Of a stretch of 9,292 nucleotides of DNA, positions 1-6,520 are shown piece after piece. A program made the translations under genes and the position numbers. The notes under the pieces are model-generated. The model had not been told where the DNA came from. It saw only the letters and a program-made list of their open reading frames with translations, and made no database searches. The first letter of the stretch is position 1, and every line of letters starts with the position of its first letter. The DNA is from JAZRGE01 sp045644025. GTDB lineage: Bacteria; Bacillota; Clostridia; Oscillospirales; Acutalibacteraceae. The stretch spans positions 1 through 9,292 of the forward strand of contig JAZRGE010000001.1 in assembly GCA_045644025.1 (NCBI GenBank), in the 5' to 3' direction.

Positions 1-1
1 T

Positions 2-607
2 ATTGGCGGTGCCGACTACGCTGGGCCTCATATGCTTAATATGTCTGGTATATCCAGCATAATGATCGGTCTTGTTGTGGTGCTGCTTATCTCTGCATCG
101 GTTTCCACCCTTTCTTCCATCACTATTTCGGGCTGCACAACTATTGTGATGGATCTTATTAAGGCCAATGCAAAAGAAAAGAAGAGCGAGAAGTTCTACA
201 CCAATCTGCTTAAAGTTTTCTTTGTTCTGTTTGTGGTTCTTTCTTATATTGTTGCCAACACAAAAACACCGATTCTCGATATGATGTCTTATTCCTGGGG
301 CATTCTTTCCGGATCGTTCCTTGCACCTTATCTTCTTTCTTTATATGGCAAGAATATCACTAAGGCATCGGCGTGGGTTGGAATGCTTTCGGGCTTTGCT
401 GTTGCGCTGGTTCCTGCTGTATGCAAGCTTGTTGTTCTCGCAATGCCAAACATTGGCGGAATATTTAGTGCGCTTGCAGGCTACGGCCCTCATTTTGCCG
501 TGGGTGCGATCATCGTTTCTTTCGCAGCAACGTTTATTGCTAATCCAATCTGCAAAAGAACCGGAAGCAAAATCAACGCAGATTTTTATGTTCAAGCAAA
601 GGTTTGA
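2..607 (+). CDS. Sodium:solute symporter (SSS family), C-terminal part
   Basis: The reading frame is open from the left window edge (reads IGGADYAGPHMLNM from base 2), so the true start lies outside. The visible ~201 residues are very hydrophobic with about five to six membrane segments. The segment reading LISASVSTLSS followed by TIVMDLI matches the conserved helix of SSS transporters (PutP/PanF type), where a Ser/Thr pair helps bind Na+ and a charged residue follows at the helix end. A later stretch reads DMMSYSWGILSGSFLAPYL, also typical of the family. The protein should use the Na+ gradient to import a small organic solute across the cytoplasmic membrane. The substrate cannot be told from this fragment. 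The gene is followed after 13 bases by a strong hairpin terminator, so it ends its transcription unit. Family call is fairly secure; the substrate is unknown. Confidence 0.85.
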   Translation: MGGADYAGPHMLNMSGISSIMIGLVVVLLISASVSTLSSITISGCTTIVMDLIKANAKEKKSEKFYTNLLKVFFVLFVVLSYIVANTKTPILDMMSYSWGILSGSFLAPYLLSLYGKNITKASAWVGMLSGFAVALVPAVCKLVVLAMPNIGGIFSALAGYGPHFAVGAIIVSFAATFIANPICKRTGSKINADFYVQAKV

Positions 608-620
608 AATATAAATTAAA

Positions 621-648
621 AGACCGCCCATCGGGCGGTCTTTTTTTA
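621..648. terminator. Bidirectional rho-independent terminator
   Basis: Perfect stem of GACCGCCC (622-629) with GGGCGGTC (633-640) around a 3-base loop, extended by an A-T pair at 621/641. On the plus strand a run of seven T follows (641-647), ending the symporter transcript. On the minus strand the hairpin is followed by TCTTTTAATTT, so it can also end the glf-glycosyltransferase transcript, whose last stop codon is at 649-651. Confidence 0.93.
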
Positions 649-1707
649 TTATCTTCCTGCCTTAAGCTTGGCAAACATCTTGGTGTTGTTCCTCTTAACC
701 CAGGAAATAAACTGGCTCTGCCATTTTGTGAGCACAACGGATTTGATCTTGATGGGGAAGAGAAGAAGCTTCATATAGAAGGAATTTGGCTTTGCGGTGT
801 GCACAGCCCAAACAGCTGTGTTGGAGAATATCATTTTCTTAATTTCTGCTCTTTTTTCCTTGGCGGAAAGAGAGCAGTTTTTATTCGTGACGTTCTCTAT
901 ACAGCCAATGATTCTTTCGATGTATCTTCTTGCCATAAATTCCTGGGCTTCGTCTGTCTGGATATCCCAGTATTTATAGAGATCAACAAGCCAGCCGTGC
1001 TCTTCTTCGCGTTTGTCGTACATATCGCTGCGATATTTAGCAGTCTCCGATTCGGCACGCTGGCGGATGAAATGATAATATTTCTCAGATGTAACGGCAA
1101 CACGCTCAATTTCCTTTATAACAAGCACGTTAAAGGGGAAATCATCCCAGAATGTTTGGGGGAAGTAGATCTTATTATCCTTAATATATTTAGCGGAGTA
1201 AAGTTTGTTCCAGGGGGTGTAGAGCAGATTCTTATCAAAAAGATAAGGGGATGCAAGGCGGAAATCCACGGCAGTATTATAAACGGCATCGGGGGCAAAC
1301 TGCTCTTGGGTGAATTTCTCGGTATCGTTGTAATAAGTATCGATATAATAGCCCGACACAACAAGCTGAGAATCGTTTTCTTCGGCTATCTTCACCATGT
1401 CTTCCAGCATTGTGGGCTCTGCCCAATCATCGGAATCAAGAAAATAGAGATATTTGCCGCAAGCCTTATCTATGGCTACGTTCCTGGCAGAGGGTGCACC
1501 GCCGTTTTCCTTGTGAATAACTTTGATCCTGGGATCCTTTGCAGCATATTCATCGCAGATCTCACCGCTGCGATCAGGTGTGCCGTCGTCTACTGCAAAG
1601 AATTCCCAATCGGTGAGGGTCTGATTCTGAATGCTTTCAATTGCTTTGCCTACATAGTTCTCCACCTTGTAAACCGGCATTATCACGCTAACTTTTACTT
1701 CACTCAT
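649..1707 (-). CDS. Glycosyltransferase family 2, possible galactofuranosyltransferase
   Basis: A 352-residue GT-A fold glycosyltransferase. The N-terminus reads VSVIMPVYKVENYV, followed by the nucleotide-binding acidic pair DDGTPDRSG (Asp40-Asp41) and the metal-binding DxD-type motif DSDDW (91-95). ENGGAPSARN (68-77) is also a typical GT2 signature. The C-terminal ~40 residues are basic and amphipathic, which would suit membrane-surface association. An ATG lies at 1713, but the AGGAG at 1715-1719 is only 1 base from it and 7 bases from the ATG at 1707, so I chose 1707 (MSEVKVSV). The gene begins 13 bases after the glf stop, in one operon with it. That pairing suggests it transfers galactofuranose, or builds the glycan that contains it. 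The donor is inferred from context only; the family is secure. Confidence 0.9.
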   Translation of the reverse strand: MSEVKVSVIMPVYKVENYVGKAIESIQNQTLTDWEFFAVDDGTPDRSGEICDEYAAKDPRIKVIHKENGGAPSARNVAIDKACGKYLYFLDSDDWAEPTMLEDMVKIAEENDSQLVVSGYYIDTYYNDTEKFTQEQFAPDAVYNTAVDFRLASPYLFDKNLLYTPWNKLYSAKYIKDNKIYFPQTFWDDFPFNVLVIKEIERVAVTSEKYYHFIRQRAESETAKYRSDMYDKREEEHGWLVDLYKYWDIQTDEAQEFMARRYIERIIGCIENVTNKNCSLSAKEKRAEIKKMIFSNTAVWAVHTAKPNSFYMKLLLFPIKIKSVVLTKWQSQFISWVKRNNTKMFAKLKAGR

Positions 1708-1720
1708 TTTCATTCTCCTA

Positions 1721-2818
1721 TTAAAGATACTTTTCGGCAGCGTTTAATGCCGATTCGATAACCTTATCCATATCGTAGTATTTATATTCTGCCAATCTGC
1801 CGCCGAATATAACGTTTTCTTCTTTTTCGGCAAGCTTTGCATATTTCTCGTAAATCGACTGATTACGCTCGTTGTTTACGGGATAATACGGCTCCATGCC
1901 TTCCTTATATTCGGCAGGATATTCTTTGGTAATAACAGTCTTTTCCTGAGTGCCAAACTCAAAGTGCTTGTGTTCGATGATTCTTGTGTAGGCAGGGGTG
2001 GAATCGGTGTAGTTTACAACGGCAACACCCTGATAGTTGGGGCAATCCAGCAATTCGTTTTCAAATCTAAGCGTTCTGTATTCCAGCTTGCCTTCGCAAT
2101 AATCAAAATAGGAATCGATGGTGCCGGTGTAGACCACTTTTTCAGCCAGAGCGTTAAGTTCTTCCCGATTAGTGTTGTAATCGATGCCTGTTTTCACGTC
2201 GCAGCCTTCCAACAGCTTATCTATTATCTTATTATAGCCTCCGATAGGAATGCCCTGATAAGGATCGTTGAAATAATTATTATCATATGTGAAGCGAACG
2301 GGCAGCCTTTTAATAATAAAGGGAGGAAGCTGATCGCAGGGGCGACCCCACTGCTTTTCTGTGTAGCCCTTAATAAGCTTGGTGTAGATATCTTTGCCTA
2401 TAAGGCTGATAGCCTGTTCTTCCAAATTAGTGGGCTCGGCTACAGCCTCGGCGCGCTGTTCATCTATCTTGGCCTTCGCTTCTTCGGGTGTAACAACACC
2501 CCACATTTTGCTGAAGGTGTTCATATTAAAAGGCATATTATAGATCTCGCCACGGTAGTTGGCAATAGGGGAGTTGGTATAACGATTAAACTCCACAAGC
2601 TCGTTTACATAATCCCAAACTTTTCTGATGTTTGTGTGGAATATATGTGCACCGTATTTATGGACGGTGATTCCCTCGATGTTTTCACAGTAGATATTGC
2701 CACCCACGTGATCTCTTTTATCTATCACAAGGCACTTCTTGCCTTGCTTGGTGGCTTCATAAGCAAAAACACAACCAAACAAGCCACTGCCTACAATCAA
2801 ATAATCATATTTTTTCAT
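1721..2818 (-). CDS. glf: UDP-galactopyranose mutase
   Basis: A 365-residue flavoenzyme that interconverts UDP-galactopyranose and UDP-galactofuranose in the cytoplasm, using reduced FAD. The N-terminus has the dinucleotide-binding motif VGSGLFG (9-15), then VIDKRDHVGGN (31-41) and YGAHIFHT (55-62). Other family hallmarks are KQWG with Trp157, RLPVR (171-175), YDNNYFNDPYQGIPIGGY (178-195), YTRI with Arg279 at the position of the catalytic arginine, EPYYPV (309-314) and the C-terminal GGRLAEYKYYDMDKVI (339-354). The length equals the bacterial family norm. The frame stays open upstream to 3067, but the ATG at 2816-2818 has AGGAG (2826-2830) 7 bases before it and starts exactly at the FAD motif region, so the longer form is rejected. 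First gene of a two-gene operon with the glycosyltransferase; the promoter is at 2850-2878. Confidence 0.96.
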   Translation of the reverse strand: MKKYDYLIVGSGLFGCVFAYEATKQGKKCLVIDKRDHVGGNIYCENIEGITVHKYGAHIFHTNIRKVWDYVNELVEFNRYTNSPIANYRGEIYNMPFNMNTFSKMWGVVTPEEAKAKIDEQRAEAVAEPTNLEEQAISLIGKDIYTKLIKGYTEKQWGRPCDQLPPFIIKRLPVRFTYDNNYFNDPYQGIPIGGYNKIIDKLLEGCDVKTGIDYNTNREELNALAEKVVYTGTIDSYFDYCEGKLEYRTLRFENELLDCPNYQGVAVVNYTDSTPAYTRIIEHKHFEFGTQEKTVITKEYPAEYKEGMEPYYPVNNERNQSIYEKYAKLAEKEENVIFGGRLAEYKYYDMDKVIESALNAAEKYL

Positions 2819-2849
2819 ATATGTGCTCCTAAAAACAATTATTTTGATA

Positions 2850-2878
2850 ATAATACCACATATAGAAAAGAATTTCAA
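2850..2878 (-). promoter_or_regulatory. SigA-type promoter for glf operon
   Basis: Read on the minus strand: -35 TTGAAA (2878-2873), 17-base spacer, -10 TATTAT (2855-2850), about 30 bases before the glf start codon. Both hexamers differ from consensus at one position. It lies in the 82-base divergent gap shared with gpr, so vegetative glf transcription is likely driven away from the sporulation gene. Confidence 0.75.
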
Positions 2879-2900
2879 CATTATTAAAAGGGGATTTAAT

Positions 2901-3752
2901 ATGAGTAACCGAACCGATCTTGCCATCGAGGCAGTTGAAGCGCTTGAACAAGGCCATGGGATAGAAACCGAAGAAGTGTCGCTTGGAAAAACAAAGATAA
3001 CAACCGTGCATATAAAAACCGACAGTGATGAGCAAAAGACCGGTAAGAGAAAGGGAAAATATATCACAATTCAGGTGCAGCCTTTTGGGGAGAACGGTGG
3101 CTTCGATGAAAACACTCATTCGGCCATTAAGAGCGAAATTTCCAATATTGTGCCCAAAAAGGGCACTGTTCTTGTGGTGGGAATCGGAAACACACAAATC
3201 ACTCCCGATGCTTTCGGCCCGAAGACAGCCGACGGAATATTGGCAACGCGACATATTTCGGGAGAGTTAGCAAAATCCGTGGGCTTAGAGGGGCTCAGAA
3301 GTGTGGCTGTTATCTCTCCTGGTGTGCTGGGTCGCACAGGCATAGAGAGCTATGAAATAATAAAAGGGATCGTTGCAAGAATTGAACCCGCATGTGTTAT
3401 ATGCATTGATGCCTTGGCAGCCAAAAGTTTATTCAGGTTGGGCAACACGGTGCAGATATCTAACACGGGCATTAGCCCCGGGTCGGGTGTGGGCAATAAG
3501 CGGGCGGAGCTAAGCCGAGAAAGTTTGGGAGTGGATGTTATTTCGGTGGGAGTTCCCACTGTGGTAGATGCCGCAACTATCATCAGCGAATTTTCCGGCA
3601 ATGATTCAAATAAATTTAGAGATATTGATCTGATAGTAACACCAAGGGAAATAGACCTTATGAACGACAGAGCTGCCGAAATGGTGAGCTTTGCAATCAA
3701 CTGTGCTCTGCAACCAAATATAGATCCAAAGATATTGCAGGGGCTTGTTTGA
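2901..3752 (+). CDS. gpr: GPR endopeptidase (spore germination protease)
   Basis: A 283-residue member of peptidase family A25, which degrades small acid-soluble spore proteins at germination. It starts directly with MSNRTDLAIEA, the family's N-terminal signature. The two aspartates proposed as catalytic in the Bacillus enzyme are present: Asp103 in GNTQITPDAFGP and Asp170 in CIDALAAKS. The hallmark TGISPGSGVGNKR (189-201) is intact. The ATG at 2901 has AAAAGGGGA (2887-2895) as ribosome binding site, which fixes the start; the frame is open back to 2823 without support. Bacillus GPR is about 370 residues with a ~15-residue propeptide before the RTDLA segment; here only three residues precede it, and the protein is shorter overall. 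gpr-spoIIP is a conserved order in Firmicutes. I could not identify a convincing SigG or SigF promoter upstream. Confidence 0.96.
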   Translation: MSNRTDLAIEAVEALEQGHGIETEEVSLGKTKITTVHIKTDSDEQKTGKRKGKYITIQVQPFGENGGFDENTHSAIKSEISNIVPKKGTVLVVGIGNTQITPDAFGPKTADGILATRHISGELAKSVGLEGLRSVAVISPGVLGRTGIESYEIIKGIVARIEPACVICIDALAAKSLFRLGNTVQISNTGISPGSGVGNKRAELSRESLGVDVISVGVPTVVDAATIISEFSGNDSNKFRDIDLIVTPREIDLMNDRAAEMVSFAINCALQPNIDPKILQGLV

Positions 3753-3778
3753 TATTTTTCATCACCGCCGCATAGATA
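3752..3778 (+). promoter_or_regulatory. Candidate SigE-type sporulation promoter for spoIIP
   Basis: ATATTT (3752-3757), overlapping the gpr stop codon, is followed after 13 bases by CATAGATA (3771-3778). These resemble the mother-cell SigE elements known from Bacillus (-35 with ATATT, -10 near CATACAnT). Transcription would begin near 3785, almost at the spoIIP ribosome binding site, giving a very short leader. Established knowledge: in Bacillus subtilis spoIIP has its own SigE promoter behind gpr. The match here is by eye. Confidence 0.5.
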
Positions 3779-3795
3779 TATTTAGGTGGTGAAAA
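3756..3795 (+). promoter_or_regulatory. Inverted repeat covering the spoIIP ribosome binding site
   Basis: TTTTCATCACC (3756-3766) pairs with GGTGGTGAAAA (3785-3795): 11 pairs including one G-U, loop of 18 bases. The right arm contains nearly all of the AGGTGGT ribosome binding site of spoIIP (3784-3790). The fold would form only in RNA read through from gpr, not in RNA begun at the candidate promoter near 3785. Confidence 0.5.
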
Positions 3796-3797
3796 GG

Positions 3798-4778
3798 ATG
3801 TTTGGAAAAAAGGAAATCATTATTATAATGCTTTCGGCTTTTATATGTATAATATCGATCGGTGTTATTGTATCGGCAGGCGGCAGTGCGTTGGAATTTT
3901 CATCTGTTGTTTCATCATCTGATATTTCATTTGTTTCCAAATATCCTGATTTGAACAGTATATCATCCGTTGCTTCTGCACCTAATGATATTGCAGGAAA
4001 GGTTGTTAAGGCTTTCCTTTCGCCCTATACAGCAAAAAACGTTTATAGAAATATTTATCTCAGCAACAAAACAGACGTGGAATTTGATTTCGGAGCAATT
4101 TATAATCAACCTCCAAATATAATGATAGAAAAAACCGAAGCACCGGAAGTTCTTATTTTGCACACACATGCCACCGAAGGCTATTTACCTAAAGATCAGG
4201 AATATTATTCTCAGGGTGATGTTGAACAAACCACAGATGAAAGCCGCAGCGTGATTAGGGTGGGCGAAATAATTTGTTCTTCGCTAAAGGAATATGGCAT
4301 CACGGCTGTTCATGATAAGACGTTGCACGACGAGCCTTCATATACCAACAGCTATAATCGTTCGGCCGAGACAACGCTAAAATACTTGGAAAAATATCCG
4401 TCTATAAAAATCGTGATCGATATTCATCGCGATTCCGTTTCCACAAACGGCGGCTTGGTGGGTGGTGTGAGCGAACAAAACGGAAAAAATGCCGCGCAGA
4501 TTATGTTTGTTACAGGGAGTCAAACGGGCAAGGTGAGCGGATTTGAAAATTGGCAGGAAAATTTAAAATTAGTCTTAAGGTTGCAAGAATTATCCGAGAC
4601 ACTATATCCCGGCCTCGCCCGTGCAATTTATTTCACATCAAAAAAATACAATCAGCATTTATCCACAGGCTCTTTGCTTATAGAAGTTGGCACGTCGGCC
4701 AACACTATAGATGAAGCGGAATATTCCGCTTATCTTTTGGGTAAAATTCTTGGAGTAGGGTTAAATTTATTTACTTGA
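3798..4778 (+). CDS. spoIIP: Stage II sporulation protein P (engulfment peptidoglycan hydrolase)
   Basis: A 326-residue SpoIIP, which acts with SpoIID (and SpoIIM) to thin and remodel septal peptidoglycan so the mother cell can engulf the forespore. Residues 6-27 form one N-terminal membrane anchor; the rest is extracytoplasmic. A linker of ~85 residues precedes the catalytic domain, which starts at VLILHTHATEGY (118-129). It continues with RSVIRVGE (150-157), HDKTLHDEPSYTNSYNRS (172-189), VIDIHRDS (206-213) and LLIEVGTSANTIDEAEYSA (293-311). His122, His124, His210 and Glu296 are the likely zinc and catalytic residues by analogy with amidase_3-type enzymes. GTG codons at 3786 and 3789 are in frame but lie within the ribosome binding site AGGTGGT (3784-3790), which sits 7 bases before the ATG at 3798. 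It is shorter than the ~400-residue Bacillus protein, mainly before the catalytic domain. Confidence 0.94.
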   Translation: MFGKKEIIIIMLSAFICIISIGVIVSAGGSALEFSSVVSSSDISFVSKYPDLNSISSVASAPNDIAGKVVKAFLSPYTAKNVYRNIYLSNKTDVEFDFGAIYNQPPNIMIEKTEAPEVLILHTHATEGYLPKDQEYYSQGDVEQTTDESRSVIRVGEIICSSLKEYGITAVHDKTLHDEPSYTNSYNRSAETTLKYLEKYPSIKIVIDIHRDSVSTNGGLVGGVSEQNGKNAAQIMFVTGSQTGKVSGFENWQENLKLVLRLQELSETLYPGLARAIYFTSKKYNQHLSTGSLLIEVGTSANTIDEAEYSAYLLGKILGVGLNLFT

Positions 4779-4788
4779 GGATAAAAAA

Positions 4789-4986
4789 ATGAAAAGATAT
4801 CTAAGATCGCTTGTTGTGTCTGGCATAATTTCTTTTTCTGCAGTGCTTTGTTTCTATGGCATATGCAAGGCTTTTGAGGGCATTAAACTTATCAGTTCGG
4901 GAGAAAAATTAAGCGCCGTAGAGATCATCTACGGCGCTGATAGTTCATTTCAAGGTGTTAGGATCCTCGATTTTGAAATAAACTGA
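4789..4986 (+). CDS. Small single-pass membrane protein after spoIIP, unknown function
   Basis: A 65-residue protein not recognised as a known family. A positively charged start (MKRYLRS) is followed by one hydrophobic helix (about residues 8-28). The remaining ~37 residues are polar and would face outside by the positive-inside rule. The ATG is 8 bases after GAGG (4777-4780), which overlaps the spoIIP stop, so it is probably translationally coupled and made in the same sporulation transcript. In Bacillus subtilis a small membrane protein gene (yqxA) also follows spoIIP; I see position and topology in common but cannot claim homology. The second half of the gene overlaps the minus-strand galM terminator hairpin (4912-4938). 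Its stop (4984-4986) directly abuts the galM stop. Likely real because of its ribosome binding site and topology. Confidence 0.65.
   Translation: MKRYLRSLVVSGIISFSAVLCFYGICKAFEGIKLISSGEKLSAVEIIYGADSSFQGVRILDFEIN
4900..4938 (-). terminator. Rho-independent terminator of the galM operon, inside opposite gene
   Basis: Perfect 11-base-pair inverted repeat: AGCGCCGTAGA (4912-4922), loop GATCA, TCTACGGCGCT (4928-4938). On the minus strand it is followed by TAATTTTTCTCC (4911-4900), a fair T tract, and lies 49 bases past the galM stop. On the plus strand the following bases (GATAGTTCATTTC) are not a good T tract, so it should work mainly for galM. It sits entirely inside the 65-residue plus-strand gene. 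Confidence 0.8.
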
Positions 4987-6009
4987 TTATTTGCTGAATT
5001 TATAAACTGTTTTGGAATAGAATTCTTCGCCTGCTTTAAGGATAGAATCGGGGAACTCAGGGATATTTACACTGTTGGGAACAAAACTTGTCTCCAGACA
5101 AAAGCCCTGGCGGCGGAAGTTGTTCACACCGAATTTACCCTCATCTTCGTTAAGATAGTTGGCGGTATAGATTGTCATTGCAGGCATATCTGTGTAGCAT
5201 TCAAGCTTGATGCCGCTTTCGGGGCAGATTGCTTCGGCGGCCTTTTTCCAGCTTCTGTCTTCGCTGAGAATATAGGTGTGATCGTGGCCTGTGGCGATTT
5301 TTATAAGCTCTTCGTCGGCATCAATATCACGGCCAAGGGGCTTTGCAACGGTGAAATCAAGGGCGGTTCCTTTAACAGGTACGTATTCGTTGGTAGAAAC
5401 CTGATTTTCATCTGTTCCGCATATGTTATCGGCATAGATCTGCATAGTGGTAGTGAGGCAATCCTTACTCTTATCGTTGTTCAAATTAAAATAAACGTGA
5501 TTGGTGGGATTGAAGGGAGTGTCCTTATCACTCACGCCTATGTACTCTATCGTGAATTCATTTCCGTTCACGATGGAGTATTTTACTTTTGTTGTGAGAT
5601 TGCCGGGATATCCTTCTTCTCCATCAACGGAAAGATAGGTGAAGATAACGGTATCATCTTCTGTTTCCACATCCCAAACCTTGCGGTTGAATGCCTCGAA
5701 ACCGCCGTGCGAGTGGTTGATACCGTTGGCGTTCTTGGAAAGATTGTATTCCACGCCATTCAATGTGAATTTTGCATCCTTGATCCTGCCAACGTAGCGG
5801 CCTACCATAGCACCGTGATGGCCGCGCTTGTTTATGTAGCTTTCCACCTTATCATAGCCAAGAGCAACATCGTTGCCATCGAAGCACAAAGATTGAATAA
5901 TCGCACCGAATGAAAGAAGTGTTGCCGAAACGGAGCCGGAAGAGATCTTAACAATCTCGATTTCCTTTTCGTTATAAACAACACCGGATTTAATTACTTC
6001 TACAGACAT
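4987..6009 (-). CDS. galM: Aldose 1-epimerase (mutarotase)
   Basis: A 340-residue cytoplasmic enzyme that interconverts the alpha and beta anomers of hexoses such as galactose and glucose, feeding the Leloir pathway. The length equals the family norm. Key residues by analogy with the Lactococcus enzyme: His101 in NHSHGG, His171 in NPTNHVYFNL (catalytic acid), Asp243 in GHDHTYIL, and Glu306 in CLETSFVPNS (catalytic base). MVGRYVGRI (68-76) is the usual substrate-binding arginine region. The ATG at 6009 has AAAGGAG (6018-6024) 8 bases before it. It is the last gene of a minus-strand operon, 18 bases after the lipoprotein gene, and its stop TAA (4989-4987) abuts the convergent plus-strand stop. 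Its hexose role loosely fits the galactose-related glf operon nearby, but they are separate transcripts. Confidence 0.95.
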   Translation of the reverse strand: MSVEVIKSGVVYNEKEIEIVKISSGSVSATLLSFGAIIQSLCFDGNDVALGYDKVESYINKRGHHGAMVGRYVGRIKDAKFTLNGVEYNLSKNANGINHSHGGFEAFNRKVWDVETEDDTVIFTYLSVDGEEGYPGNLTTKVKYSIVNGNEFTIEYIGVSDKDTPFNPTNHVYFNLNNDKSKDCLTTTMQIYADNICGTDENQVSTNEYVPVKGTALDFTVAKPLGRDIDADEELIKIATGHDHTYILSEDRSWKKAAEAICPESGIKLECYTDMPAMTIYTANYLNEDEGKFGVNNFRRQGFCLETSFVPNSVNIPEFPDSILKAGEEFYSKTVYKFSK

Positions 6010-6027
6010 TTTAATTTCTCCTTTGTT

Positions 6028-6507
6028 TTAATAGCTATAAAATAACACGGTCAGATCCAATGATTTCACCGTGAGTTTCGCAGGGTTTCCCGCCGAATCA
6101 AAGGCGAGCGTGAATGCTCTCCCGTTGCAAATGCCTTCGTATATCGGCTGATCGTTTATAAATTCCACGGGAGTCTTATTGGGTATCTCTTTAAGGCATT
6201 CATACATCTCTTTGATAAATGCAGCATTTTCGCTTTGGCTAATAGTGTGCTCCAAGCCCTTGTAGCTGATTTTAATATCACTTCCGTTGGCCGAGAGACT
6301 AAATCCTTCAAGCGATTCAGGATATAGGATATCGAAGGAGCAATTGCCATCTTTATCGCTTTTGAATATACCCTCATATTTTGATTCGCCATAGTGTATT
6401 TCGGCTCGCAGATCAAGGGAAACAGTGTTGACGTTTATTTTAGGGGCAGCGCTGCATCCGCAAAGAAAAATAAACAGAAGCAGGGAAGCGATAATAATTT
6501 TTTTCAA
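6028..6507 (-). CDS. Putative lipoprotein, unknown function
   Basis: A 159-residue secreted lipoprotein of no family I recognise. The N-terminus is MKK followed by a hydrophobic stretch (4-15) and lipobox LCGC with Cys18 as the lipidation site, so the mature ~142 residues are anchored to the outer face of the membrane. The mature part is rich in alternating polar/hydrophobic strand-like segments (e.g. YEGIFKSDKDGNCSFDILYP, 44-63) with one helix near 94-108; a LolA-like or other all-beta fold is possible, but this is a guess. The start is TTG at 6507: the codon immediately upstream in frame is TAA (6510-6508), so nothing longer is possible, and a modest GGGTG (6514-6518) lies 6 bases before it. 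It sits 13 bases after nnrD and 18 before galM, and is clearly co-transcribed. Confidence 0.8.
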   Translation of the reverse strand: MKKIIIASLLLFIFLCGCSAAPKINVNTVSLDLRAEIHYGESKYEGIFKSDKDGNCSFDILYPESLEGFSLSANGSDIKISYKGLEHTISQSENAAFIKEMYECLKEIPNKTPVEFINDQPIYEGICNGRAFTLAFDSAGNPAKLTVKSLDLTVLFYSY

Positions 6508-6520
6508 TTACAACACCCAT

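Noticed and set aside
604..1761. Long plus-strand open frame (385 codons) over the glycosyltransferase and terminator
   Set aside because: It is antisense to a clear GT2 gene, starts at TTG inside the end of the symporter gene, runs through the terminator hairpin and has no family motif.
2859..2886. Possible SigG or SigF promoter for gpr (CATATA and CATTATTA)
   Set aside because: Neither the hexamers nor the spacing fit the known consensus well enough in this AT-rich stretch; the strong signal there is the minus-strand glf promoter.
1964..2887. Plus-strand open frame (307 codons) opposite glf
   Set aside because: Shadow of a well-conserved flavoenzyme; no ribosome binding site and no recognisable domain.
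5278..5913. Plus-strand open frame opposite galM
   Set aside because: galM is complete with all catalytic residues; the antisense frame has no start signal or motif.
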